Shown: positions 44,618 through 56,156 of the stretch, piece after piece
How positions within the stretch are numbered: position 1 is the first letter of the stretch
Layout: every line of letters starts with the position of its first letter
Source: Epiperipatus broadwayi
Taxonomy: Eukaryota > Onychophora > Udeonychophora > Euonychophora > Peripatidae
NCBI GenBank assembly: GCA_028023455.1
Contig: JAQFVV010000456.1
Span: 62,001-126,000, forward strand
Direction: 5' to 3'
Length of the DNA: 64,000 nt
Notes under the pieces: generated by a model
Database searches by the model: none
What the model was told of the DNA's origin: nothing
What the model saw: only the letters and a program-made list of their open reading frames with translations
Made by a program: the position numbers and the translations under genes

Positions 44618-44824
44618 AAAAAATAAAAATGCAAAACCATAAAACAATACAGTACTAGATTAAATTCAAAATTTTACCAAAATCCTTACACAACCATGGT
44701 TTCATCTACTACAAATAGACCTTCTCAAGTGAAAATCAACCTAAAGGAAAACATATATATATACAAACAAACAAACCTTCCCATAATTCATTTCAAACTC
44801 CACCTTCCCTTAATATCAAAAGAA
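44618..44824 (-). mobile_element. PLE-A pLTR stub (minus orientation)
   Basis: The last about 205 bp of the element: final codons (GAAGGTGGAGTTTGAAATGA), 3' untranslated region and hammerhead-like fold, placed in the same orientation directly before the 5' region of the minus copy. It ends abruptly at 44824 against the plus copy. This is the pLTR configuration known from Penelope, a partial upstream tandem copy. Confidence 0.85.
44684..44736 (-). ncRNA. Hammerhead-like fold in the pLTR stub
   Basis: Same sequence as in the other two PLE-A 3' ends (TTGAGAA, TCTA/TAGA, GAAA, ACCATGGT). A second hammerhead copy upstream of the gene would let one transcript carry two cleavage sites. Confidence 0.5.
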
Positions 44825-44828
44825 TTTT

Positions 44829-46253
44829 GTGGCTCCAAAGGTTTTCTTTAATTTGAAGTCTCATAAAGATAATTTTCCTTTGAGATGTATTTTTGATTTT
44901 ACAGGAGGAATTGTTGATAAAATATCAAAATTTATTATAAGATATTTTAAGGATTACATAAAACTGGGTCAATTTTGTGTTTCTTCTTCCTTTGAAGCTT
45001 TTAAGAAAATAAATGGTTTTGTTTTGGATGATGATTGTGTTTTTGGTAGTTTAGACATTGAAAATATGTACCAATCGGTTAATAGATTAAAAAGTATTGA
45101 TGTTTTTCTTTCAATTTTAAAAAAATTAGAATGTTTTTCTGCAGATAAGATTAAGGTTTTTCATGATTTGCTTTTGCTGTTAGAGGATTCAATGTATTTT
45201 ATGTCTAATGATGTGTTTTATAAGATTAGAGAAGGTTGGGTTATTGGTTATGTCATTTCTCCATTGATGTGTGCTGTCTATATTGATTATTTGGAGTGTA
45301 GTATTATTAATATGTTTTCAGGTTCTATTAAATTATTTGTTAGGTATGTTGATGATTGTTTGTTTGTTATTCAGAAAGAGAAATTAGAAGAGTTTTTATG
45401 TGGATTGAATGGTTTTGATTCTAATATTAAGTTTACAATTGAGGGGGGTGGTTTTGATTTTGTAAAATTAAAGTTTTTAGATTTAAATGTTGAGAAGGTT
45501 AATGATGTTTTGTTTTGTAGTCATTTTATAAAACCTAAAAATTTGAGAAATATGATTAGGCCTGATAGTTATCAGCCTTTTATACATAAAAAAATGTCTT
45601 TGTTGAATTTTTGTTGTCGGAATAGAAGGCTTAATAATTTTAATAATGATGCTGATATTCAAAAAAGTCAATTTGCTGCTGAATATGTAGAATTGGGTTA
45701 TAGTCATGATTTTATTAAAAAAGTGGTATTTAATAATAATGTTTATAGTCGTGATTTGGATGATAAGAATTTTGTTGGTAAGGATGATGATTATATGTCT
45801 TTACCATTTAAAGCATCAATTTATAATTTGGTTTATAGGAATAGTCATTTGTTAGGTGGAAAGAAGGTTGCATGGAGGAAAGGTTCTGATTTGAATTCAT
45901 TACTTAATGGTTCAAAGCAGTCTATTGATAGTAGGTCTATTCCTGGTATTGTTTATAAAATTCCATGTAGTTGTGGTAAATTTTATGTAGGCCAGAGTAA
46001 ATTTAGCCTTAAGGAAAGGGTTAAGGTTCATATAAGTAGAGTTAAACATAGGTATCTTAACTCAGCTTTATATATTCATGAATTGAATACAGGTCATAGA
46101 ATATTGTTTGACAATGCTTCGGTTATTTTTTATGAAAAGAATGAGTTAAAAAGAAGAATAAAGGAGACTTTGATGATAAAACTCCTTGATTCTGAGGCTA
46201 TCAATCTTATGAAGACTTCTTTTGATATTAAGGGAAGGTGGAGTTTGAAATGA
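44829..46253 (+). pseudogene. PLE-A RT (C-terminal two-thirds) fused in frame to GIY-YIG endonuclease
   Basis: 474 codons, fully open. The first codon is GTG (the valine of FVAPKVFF in the intact copy), not an ATG, so there is no natural start: the copy is 5'-truncated. Motif A Asp at about 76, motif B at 136-149, YVDD at 173-176, linker, GIVYKI at 373-378, CSC, FYVGQS at 385-390, KERVKVH (Arg 397), RRIKET (Glu 446). This copy has the six-A run (IQKSQFAAEYVELGYSHDF) that keeps RT and nuclease in one frame and so shows the family's normal architecture. The N-terminal 324 residues are missing. It cannot be autonomous, but the nuclease and most of the RT look undamaged. Confidence 0.9.
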
Positions 46254-46305
46254 ATTATGGGAAGGTTTGTTTGTTTGTATATATATATGTTTTCCTTTAG
46301 GTTGA

Positions 46306-46356
46306 TTTTCACTTGAGAAGGTCTATTTGTAGTAGATGAAACCATGGTTGTGTAAG
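46306..46356 (+). ncRNA. Hammerhead-like fold in PLE-A 3' end (plus copy)
   Basis: CAC, TTGAGAA (46313-46319), G, bulge G, TCTA (46322-46325), loop, TAGA (46333-46336), T, GAAA (46338-46341), self-complementary ACCATGGT (46341-46348), T (46349), GTG pairing with CAC and then TAA-type pairs. Type I order throughout. C3 is U and G8 is A, positions that pair in the folded ribozyme, so the change is potentially compensatory. Confidence 0.5.
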
Positions 46357-46442
46357 GATTTTGGTAAAATTTTGAATTTAATCTAGTACTGTATTGTTTT
46401 ATGGTTTTGCATTTTTATTTTTTGCTAGTATAGTGTTAGACA

Positions 46443-46448
46443 GTTTTG

Positions 46449-46479
<31 letters not shown>

Positions 46480-46498
46480 CAAATATATATAGGTATAT

Positions 46499-46530
<32 letters not shown>
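46443..46530. repeat. (TA)n tract at PLE-A 3' end
   Basis: TA runs with short GGTATATA interruptions. Origin of several spurious Ile/Tyr ORFs on both strands. Confidence 0.9.
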
Positions 46531-46532
<2 letters not shown>

Positions 46533-49500
46533 GGGGAAAAAAACCTATGTAATGGTAATAATTGTCTCTCCATGCAACAAAATCTAGAACACAGGCAAAA
46601 TACACTAAAGCTAATTGAATCCGGATACTGGGATCCAGAATCCGACCAACATTCAATCCTTTCACCTCTGCTCAATGATTTAATACCCTATGGATGACAT
46701 TTCTCAATGCACACAGACACTCAATTTATTCTTGGTCTGGCAGTCACCCTCGGTGGAACAAGAGACTCATAAATTAACTAGTTTATCACTGATTTGGTCA
46801 GACATATACACATATGGCTAAGTAATCAACCATAGAACTTAACAGACTGATCTACATATATAAAAAATGGTGTATGTGCAATTAAATATAGAGTTGGATA
46901 AAATGAACTCACAGACAATAAAATATAGAAAACGAGTTATAATTTTAAATATTATTAATTTAATAAAACAATAACAAATAATAAATCAAAACATCCAAAA
47001 TTATATGATGGGAATGTGAGATATAACGTTCACAGGTGTATATAACTAATGAGATTAATGTTACATATCTCATTATAAGTGTTTAATAAAGTGTGGTGCG
47101 GTATTGGAGTTTATGCCTAATTTAATATGCCAAATTTCTAGCTCTTTTGTAGTCTGCTAGATCATATGGAACTTTATAAATATAATTAACTATAATAGTG
47201 CTCCTATGGCATCTATCTATACAAAGTTAAATCAAGCATGCAATTAGGCTCAGAGATACACAGGTTAGCATCGTAACCTAGATTAGGATATACACTAATA
47301 CCAGATAAGTATTTAATATAAAAGGAGAGAAAACTGGCTTATGATAGGTTTGCCTATATCCTCTATGGCACATATTAAAATATTAATAAAGCTCAAAGGT
47401 GTGGGTGGGTCGTTATTCATGGGCTTCAGTCTCAAAGACTCGATTTGCCCTAAAACTGCTCAACTTGCTACGAATAAGAACATTAGTAGTTCAGGGAAGT
47501 TGGATAAGAATTATGAATAATCTAGGTTCTTGTGCTCTAGTTCTAAAAGTGTTCTTGAACCCGAACTAAAGTGGATAAGAGTGACCTCCACCAGCAACTC
47601 ATCAATAATCATGCAGCAAGCAGATAATTGTACATTGCGTACTTTGTAAGGACACATCTGCAACTTATTCATATATAATGCATATGCATAAAATTATATT
47701 AGTGTGCCTTAAAATTAGATAGCATCTATTTGCATATCTATACAATCCAGTTGTCAAATTTAGTATGTTAAATATACTATTTAGGGACTAAATTAATTAG
47801 TAACCTAGTTTAATATTATCACCTGTGTCTCAACATATATAAATCTAAGGAGGATAAAGCATATTTGCAGGGTAATTACAAATAAAACATTAAAATATGC
47901 TTTGATAATATCTCTATGGCTAGTTCCTATGATGTGCAAGTTACATATATAAATAGTTATAATTCATATATAGAATTAAGCAAACAACATAAAATAACTA
48001 GATAACTGATTATTGTAATATTAATATCCAAAAACTTAATCAGTAAAATAATAATATGATCTCAAAACAGCGAGTGAGAATGAAGAATAATAATTCAATT
48101 ATTTAATATTTATTATAGTGAAGATTTGAAATTATCTTCGCAAATCGATAAGCTAAAATTATATTTATAAATATTTGCGGTTTCGAGTCATTTGGCATAT
48201 TAATTACATATAATATTAAAATGATAAAATCATAGAATAAATTGAATAGATTTAGAAATAGGCATAAAAAGACCATTTTAAAAGAGAATTTGAGTTTTAC
48301 ATTTTAAAAGAGAATTCAAGTTTTACAATCAGGCAAGATTTAGCATTTTACAATCAGGCAAGATTTAGTATTTGACAATCTTCTTTGTAGATTTTAGTAA
48401 AGGTGTTTATGAAAGGCAGATTTAATAAATAGCTAGCTTTTAAAAGAAAGAATTGAAAGTTACAGTTTATAAACAGAGCTCTGAGAGAAAATTTATTATT
48501 CAGTTGTTTTCACCGCAGTTGGTTTCTGGAGCACTTGGAATGATATTAAGTTGACACTTTTGATGATGATTTAAAGTTAACAGAGATTTTTCTACGGGCT
48601 ACTTTTGCTTTTCTGGTATTCAGCATTTGGTTTTATGGGACCAAACTTTTTCTCCATTCACCATGAGGTGAGAGGCAGTGAACTATTGCCATCCTACTCG
48701 ATCATTTTGAAGGTAAAACCGGCGTAGGTTCAGCTTACAGTTCACTTAATATATATATGCTCTTTTCTTTGCAACAAAACTTTAAGTATTTATACTTATC
48801 AAACTCTGGCCACCTTTTAATTTTTACGAGCTTGTCTGTAGCTGAAAAGTCCATTTAGTTATTTTAGCAAAACATATTTAATATTTACAACCTGTAGAAA
48901 AACCCATTTATTTATTTTAGAAAAATATTTTTAATTATAACCAGTAATTGAGATTTTGTTTTTTTGCGTTATTTTGTTATTAACATTTTATACTTACTAA
49001 ATCAAGTTCATGCTATTTTAGGACCAATGTGTGACCTACTTTAAAATCTGTTTACAAGATCAAAGGTTATTTTGACAAAGTTACTTTCATAATTAGTGAA
49101 AGACTAATTTTATAACCATACATGCAGAATAACAGGACATATACATATGCAATCTCAATAATAAAGCAATAAAGTTGACTAAATAATTTAAGCCAAAATA
49201 TTTTTTAAACTAGAAATATTTATAAAATGAATATACATATCTGTAATATTATATACCAATAACATAATAATTTGAACTAAAATATTTCTTAAATTAGAAA
49301 TATTTATAAAATGGATACATAGCTGTAATCTATACATATACTATTAAATTACAGACATACTGCTCGCATATATATACATGATTCTGCATATACAGTACTT
49401 TAATGTTATTCAAATGGGTACTCTGAGAGGCTTTAAACTTGGCATATGGATGGATGTGTGGGTAAAATAAGTGAAACAGGCAGATGGATGAAACTGACCA
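46531..49500. other. Unassigned block of higher complexity between TA tracts
   Basis: About 3 kb, less AT-rich than its surroundings, lying between a (TA)n at 46530 and another at 49508-49522. No ORF above about 60 codons resembling a protein. A tandem duplication lies at 48273-48372. I see no terminal repeats that would define an element. Confidence 0.4.
48273..48372 (+). repeat. Two adjacent short tandem duplications
   Basis: A 27-bp unit (CATTTTAAAAGAGAATT) twice, then a 24-bp unit (CAATCAGGCAAGATTTAG) twice. Confidence 0.85.
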
Positions 49501-49522
49501 TTTCAATATATATATATATATA

Positions 49523-51979
49523 TTGTATGCTTAATGCGATTTTATATGAAGAATATTTAAGTGACTTCTTGTTTCTAATATAAAGGCTCATTTAAAATTA
49601 TAATGTATCTTTAAAATTAACATGTTATATTAGATATATAAATTCTCTGGTAAGAAGTAGTAAACTAATATCAAGAATAATGATAGTTTACTGCCTAATT
49701 CCTCATTCCAATTATAAAAAAAAATGTATCATCCATAATAATAACTATAACATTTAGAAAATATGCTTAAATTTGTAATGTTTTGGCAGAGCATACACCT
49801 CTCACATAATTATGTACTACTTCTAATCTTAAAATGAAATTTATATTTCCAAGTGATCATTATGAAATATTTTAAAATTGTTTGCAAAGGTGAGAAAGTT
49901 TTACAGAAAGTGAAAACAAAGTAGCATCACTCAAAATAATTGATGAGAACTCTTTGGAATTTAAAAACTATATGATGAAAATAACTGCATCATGTTTAGA
50001 AAAAGATGTGATGAGTGTGTTAATAAATAAGCAATGATCTAGAAATGATGCTGAAGAGAGAAATCCATCTCTTTTGTGGCAATGTAATGTAACATAGTAT
50101 AATGGTTTATTAACAAAGCAAAACAAAGATGGCAATGAATATTGATGAATTATTCTTCTTCATATTTTACTTGGAGATCATAAGGAAAACTAAAATTTTA
50201 TTATAACCATTATGGACTGTAATAAATGGAGTGTTAGTAAATATTCGAACTATTCAAATCTATAGTCTTTTTTTAAAAAATTAGTAAATTTCTACAGAGC
50301 AAGATCATTTTTAATTTTAATAAATAAGTAAAGATTTGTTACTAAGAGAAAGTGCAGTGTATTAGTAAAATCAGTCTTTAAACGGATCACTTATTGCAGA
50401 GTAAAGACTTTTTCAATAGAATATCATAAAAAACAGTGGTGAGAAAGAGTGTCTAGTCTATTCGTATTTTCCTCCACTAGTTTTTTATGAGGGATTTTAG
50501 AGAAGTATTTGCTTTGCAATAAAAAGGTCATTTAAAGGATGATTTTACCTATATCATACTTTTATATTAACTTTTCAGCAGCAGAACTATCACTTAGAAA
50601 TTGGTATAGCCAATCCAACTTTATACAGAAAGACAAAAAGTAATATTATTTACTTTATGATGACTGTTACAACCCAATTTATGAACCATAAAATATACTA
50701 ACATATAAAACATAATTTGAAACATTATTTCTACTATGAAAACATTTTTTAATAAGTTCTTTTTTTTAAATACTTTAATTTCTTGTTTAATTGCATTTCA
50801 TCATTACATTCTAGATTCACCATATCATACCAATGGAAGAAATCAAAAATTTTACTTTTTTAGAATATTTTTGACATAAACTTTATAAAGTAAATACTTT
50901 TTTTTTCTGAAACTATACTTAAGTTTACAATAAAATACTTTCTAATAAGCCTTGTATTGTTTACTCATTTTCCATGTCGAATTTAATAAAGATATGATTT
51001 TATAATACTTTATAATAGTATATCCTGCAAACTATAGAACATATTAATTAATGCTATCATCTTGCCATCACATTTTTTTATTTTATGGAGCATTCATAAT
51101 TGAAGTGTTTTAATGGCTTTATATTACCTTAATAGAGAATCCAGATTTTTGTTACAAAGAATAAATTAAATAAAATGATAGTACCAAATACTGTTAAATG
51201 ACTTGCAATAGTTATCACACTGTGATGAAATGCTTTATATATTTAGCTTCTTAAAAGTCATAGAACATTAGAAACTGTGCGGCATTTTAACATCTAAACC
51301 TAACCTTTTTACTTATTGAACTACCAAGATATTTAAAGTGATTTACATTCTCAAATTAGCAATTATCCAATCTGAAAGTAAAAGATATTTCCCACCACCC
51401 AATAAAAGACTTGAATTTTTTTTTACCATTAATTACAAAAACAATATTTTTATATATTGCATTCAAACATTAACTATCTTCTATAGATCATTTGCTGAAT
51501 TGAAATGTAAAGCACAAATTATCATCAGACTATAAATCTATAAATCAACATAATGAAGTTCTTATTTTTATTTTTAATCGATTCTAATTAAACGTTCTAT
51601 ATTAAAATATGTATTGCATCTTGATCACTGATTTATGAAGCCTTTTTTTATTAATGCTTTTAAGAACTACTGTTATAAAAATCAAAAAAGTCAGAGTTAA
51701 TACACTTATTGTTTAACACTAGTTTTCATTTTATGTGCTTCAGAATTTTATTTTGTCATATTAATATTTCAATAAATGATCAACTAATTTCAATTAACAC
51801 CTAAAATTCATTTAATTAATTAGGACAAATGTTTCAAACAAATCTTAAAATATTCTACACAGCATAAATTATTATAATTTGGCTATTAGAGTGAAAAATA
51901 GTATCACTACTAAATAAGTCAAAGGCAAAAACTTTTATAAGCTAATAAATTATTGGTATCTTCAAGTGCAAAACTACGA
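49523..51979. other. AT-rich non-coding sequence
   Basis: The 65-codon ORF at 51338-51535 resembles nothing known to me. No repeat recognised. Confidence 0.5.
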
Positions 51980-52135
51980 AACATACCATGATCACCATCT
52001 CATGCTAGCACATAACTCAAAATGAGTAGGCACTAGATAGGAATTTTATGCACAAATCTTCTGGCATCCATTGATTACTCTGGTTAGCACAAGGTGGCAC
52101 TACTATATGGAGAGTTTTTTGCCTGTTTATCTTCA
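51980..52135 (+). mobile_element. Second copy of the 13.7 kb terminal-inverted-repeat element
   Basis: Shares GAGTAGGCACTAGAT, TTTTATGCACAA, CTTCTGGCATCCATTGATTA and CTATATGGAGAGTTTTTTGC with the reverse complement of 13727-13820. It lacks the hammerhead-bearing third and the other inverted end, so it is a partial copy. Moderately diverged. Confidence 0.7.
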
Positions 52136-53437
52136 AGTGGACCAAGCATTTTAATAAGGATGCATTGAAATTTAGTAATATAAAGCATTATTCCTTAATA
52201 ATTGCAATTAAATTTTTTTATTTAATTTTAAAAATTAAAATAATTCATCAGGAAAATGTCAGTTGTAAAGTTTCTAATAAAAGACAATACAAGAGATTTA
52301 AAATAAATGTTCTACTCATTACATATTCTCTTGTGTTTAATAATGTTACTACTAATATAAAATTAACAGTAGATTGAGACTGAAACAGGAATCTTTGAAA
52401 AAATATTTGACTTTAATGATTAATAACATATTTCAAAAGTTTTCTTCCTAATATATTCCATTACTTTTACACTATAGCTTCTCTTCAACACATTACTGCT
52501 TGTAGTTTATGTTAATTTTTTTATCTCACAAGTGATCATTTAAAGATTTCTAAAAATTCGTGAGATCTTATTTAGGAATGTCATTGTTCATCTATCATCA
52601 TCTTTTCTAACAAAATGTCAGCCCCATTTCCAGCTTTCAATGATATCAGAGGCACTGTGTTTTTCTTACCAACTAATTTACTTTAATATTTTTAATACTC
52701 TTAACATATACTACTACATTTGGTGTTGATGTTATATTAAGTGTTAAATCATCTGTTTAATTAAAAACTAATGACAAGATATATTTATTAGGGGCTTCCA
52801 TTTTTATATTTATTCTTATATTTTATTTTAGTGTTAAATTTGTTTATAATGCTTTCAATAAAAAATAATTTAATTCTATGTTTAATTTATCTATTATAAT
52901 TTTATTGATATTAATATTTTTTCCAAAGTGTTTATAATTTTAATTTTTTTATGATTCATTGCTATCGATTTTTAATTTATTTGATTTTTTAAAAAACCCA
53001 CTGAATAGTATTTTAATTACTCTTTTCAATATTTATCTTTTGTCTTGCCTTTTGCTTTTATAAAATAGTTTTAAATCATGTCCGATAGCTATAAATTATT
53101 ATACTTTTTACTATTTTATTTAATTATTTAAATATTAAATCCTTATAATTATTTTTTTAATTATTTAACAATATATTTAAAGCATTAAAAATTTTTCAAT
53201 ATTATGGGGAAATTAAAAATCATATTAAAAAATATATTTAAAAAAATAATAACTTAAAATATATCAATAAATATATAATTGGATGTAATCAATATTTTTA
53301 TTATATATACATAATGTAGCGCTAAAATATATTTTTTTATTTATTAGCTTATTTTATATCCTATTTAAAATTGAAAAAATTGTAATAAATTGTTCAAGAT
53401 AAATTTTCTTACATAAAAATGGATTTAGTATGATAAG
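52136..53437. other. AT-rich non-coding sequence
   Basis: A 70-codon ORF at 52165-52377 is Lys/Ile-rich with no known similarity. Very T-rich from 52830 on. Confidence 0.5.
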
Positions 53438-53572
53438 AATGATTTTTTGTCAAGCATTGTTAACCAAGAGGTCAGCAACAGCCAACTTGTAAGCAAGCAA
53501 TTGGTTACAGACAGTTGTTGTGGGTTCGCCTCCTGGCCAATGCTATGACATATGGGAAAAAATGATTTTTTG
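53438..53572 (+). mobile_element. tRNA-like SINE with 12-bp target duplication
   Basis: AATGATTTTTTG occurs at 53438-53449 and, identical, at 53561-53572. The 111-bp insert contains GGGTTCGCCTCC, close to a pol III B box and T-arm. Its outer parts AGCATTG and CAATGCT can pair as a 7-bp acceptor-like stem. The D-arm and A box are not convincing on either strand. Consistent with a very short SINE derived from a tRNA. It is not a functional tRNA, since the arms do not fold to a cloverleaf that I can draw. Confidence 0.6.
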
Positions 53573-53934
53573 CGTAATTATATTTGACTTGTATAAATAA
53601 GTAATAGATCATATTAATCCTAAAAATGTCACTTTCTTTTATATAAATATCAATAGTTAAAATGTATCTAAACTTCAACATCTTTAGATGTTGCAATCTT
53701 GATTAAATGTTTGATTCAGTCTTCTTGATCATACTCCAAAGAAATTTAATTTTATTTTTACATATGCCTTTTGTAATAAATGCTTGTAAAAAATAGGTTA
53801 TCTACATTCTAATTGTGGAAACAATTTGCTTAAATAAGGGTAATAATTTTCTATAAAAAGAAACTATGCAAATATGCTATATAATTTAATTAACCTTTTG
53901 GTTGACAATGAAAATCTATTGTCCTTAAAAAAAT
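53573..53934. other. AT-rich non-coding sequence
   Basis: Nothing recognised. Confidence 0.5.
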
Positions 53935-54075
53935 AAGTAGGACTGCACCCGACTGATCAGTTCTAGTTCTGCACAAAATATGTATATTGGGGATCATTTA
54001 TCTTTTTCACATGTATGTGATCATGTGTACTGGTTGTTTGAAATGAAATGAAGGATGAATATAGACTAAAAATCC
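53935..54075 (+). mobile_element. R39 retroposon fragment
   Basis: GACTGATCAGTTCTAGTTCT, AAAATATGTATATTGGGGAT and CACATGTATGTGATCATGTG match the middle of the 39.3 and 61.2 kb copies. Truncated on both sides. Confidence 0.6.
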
Positions 54076-54102
54076 TAAGTTCAAATATCTTTGTTTACTA
54101 TA

Positions 54103-54146
54103 GTAAATACTCAGTATATTGAATAAATATGTTAATTATATATATA
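54103..54146 (+). repeat. Direct repeat shared with 58468-58513
   Basis: GTAAATACTCAGTATATTGA followed by ATAAATATGTTAATTA and TA steps is found identically at both places, 4.4 kb apart, once on each side of the left inverted-repeat arm. Confidence 0.7.
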
Positions 54147-55082
54147 TTATGCCCTTTTGTATGGATCACCATCTAATTTTTGTGCTAATCTATTAAAAAT
54201 TTTAAATTTAAGATATATTTGAATATGTGATGTTGATTTTGCTTATGGTAATATTTCAAAAAGTTTAATTAAAGCAATCTATGAGTATTTGATATGTGAA
54301 ATTGTGCTGATATTGAGAGAGACATTTTAAATGATGATGATTATAATATATAGTTGGGAAAAATGGCCATAATCAATACTGCATTAATATATTTAATAAA
54401 TAGATATTTAAAGCTAAAAGTGTTTAAAAGACAAGTAAAATTAAATGCATATGTTTATTGTTGATAAAATAATGTTATAAAAGAATATAAATATTTTAAT
54501 TATTATAAATACTTAAATAGAAGATTAATATTTGATTTTAATAATATTGGATAATTATTTTAAAATCTATTATAATATCTTATTTATTTTTTTTAAAAAT
54601 ATTTATTTTAAAAAATGCAATTGTTAGTTTATTTTTAGATGATGAGAAGCGTTTCTTGTGTTGTAAAAAAAACAGATGTTAGTTAAATATACACACACAT
54701 GCTTGGAAGTTATTTAGTAAAGTTGCAAAACTATTTTAAAAATCATGTTGTAAAATTTATAAATAATACGTGAGTTATCACGAGATAAAAATAAAGATAT
54801 TTAATGTAAAATATTAAATCTGATTTTAAAATATTGTTTTAAAAATATGACGTATAAAAAATACTTAGTTTATTTAAAAATAATCTTATAAAAGTTAAAA
54901 TTAAAATCAAGTAAGATAATATATTTTAAAAAAATGTTTAATAGATTTAAATAAACGATAAAGATTATTTAGAAATTTAATAATGTAATAAATATTAAAT
55001 ATTAAATAAGTCATTATTTATTTTTAATTTTGTGTTGTTGGTAAATATGTAAATAAGCCAGCAAAGTTGATTGTTTAATCTA
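54147..55082. other. AT-rich non-coding sequence
   Basis: Nothing recognised. Confidence 0.5.
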
Positions 55083-55145
55083 CCAATCAAATGGGAAGTT
55101 TCTTCCGGTATAAAAGCTCAGTTCAATTGTTAGGAGAGGACTTCG
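55083..55145 (+). promoter_or_regulatory. TATA-type promoter-like cluster
   Basis: CCAAT at 55083-55087 and TATAAAAG at 55109-55116, followed by TCAGTTC at 55118-55124 and a purine-rich GGAGAGGA at the distance of a start site. It lies 1 kb upstream of where the long inverted repeat becomes checkable. It may be the U3 of a retroelement LTR. TATA boxes are cheap in such AT-rich DNA, so the CCAAT-TATA pair is only suggestive. Confidence 0.35.
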
Positions 55146-56156
55146 TGATTGAATTTTCAAGTTAATTGTGCTATTAGAAAAATAGCTAATTAAATTTATA
55201 GACGCTCTAAAATCATTTTTAAAATTACAAGAGTGTCGTTATAAATAATCTATAAAAGTTTTAAATAATAGACATGCAGTGTTAATTTAAATTTTCCTAT
55301 CAATCGTCTCTAAATTGAAGCTCAATTTACATGCAAATGGTCATGGGAACATCATATATAGTGAAAATATATCGGAAACTTTATACTAGAAGTATGACAA
55401 ACGCTGGATTAGTTCGGAAAATTACAAGATGGAGAAAAGTAGTATTTTGGACAGTATATAATTTTAAAAGCTAATTACTATTGCTTATTAGAAAATAGAT
55501 ATTTTAAAGAATAAAATACTTCTTTATGAAGAAAGTATTTTTTGCAAGCTATAAATTTGAATATATATCTTAAGTAAAGATATTAGAAATGAAAGTAGCT
55601 TTGAATGCTTGCCTTGTTAAGTCTTTATGTTTAAAAGACTGAATGTTGATAATTTTAAAGGCAAGTCAATTGAAATATAATTAGCTAAAAATCTTAATAT
55701 AATAAAGTTATTATATTGAAATAATTTAAACGCGGGTCGTTTATAGATAAAGAAGATTATTCTTACCTGGATTTTTTTTTTTTGTTAAGAAATGCGCAAG
55801 AAATATGTGGACGTCCCAGTTAATTTAAAATAATTAAATGATAATTTTTCATAAATTATAAACTAATTCAAGAATAATAACTTTTAAATAATATTCTTTA
55901 AAGAACTGCATCCGGATCAGATAAACTATTTTAATTTTATTATATTTTTATAAAAGAACTAATTAACTTTTATTTTGGTTTTAAAAGAACGTTTTCGTTT
56001 TTCATAAACTTTTAAAAAAACACGTGTTGGACCGGAAACAGGAAATGGTGTTCTAGTGAATGTGTGCCTCAGATTAAAGAACTTTATGGTGGAAAAGAAA
56101 ACATCGCTGGAGTCACGTAATATGAACTCTGTTTTATTTATCTAATATAAAAATTA
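55146..56156 (+). other. Probable continuation of the long inverted-repeat arm
   Basis: No ORF. Its counterpart would lie beyond the right end of the window, so it cannot be checked here. Confidence 0.4.

Larger units (their letters stand above)
44825..46455 (+). mobile_element. PLE-A, 5'-truncated plus copy
   Basis: Starts within the RT region, directly at the junction with the minus stub, and runs to the element's 3' end. It extends about 50 bp further than the minus copy at its 3' end, to GACAGTTTTGGTTTT and a TA tract. That extra sequence is the beginning of the 5' untranslated unit, so this copy derives from a tandem or read-through template. Confidence 0.85.

Noticed and set aside
45483-45707. 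Minus-strand ORF within PLE-A plus copy
   Set aside because: Antisense shadow of the reverse transcriptase frame.
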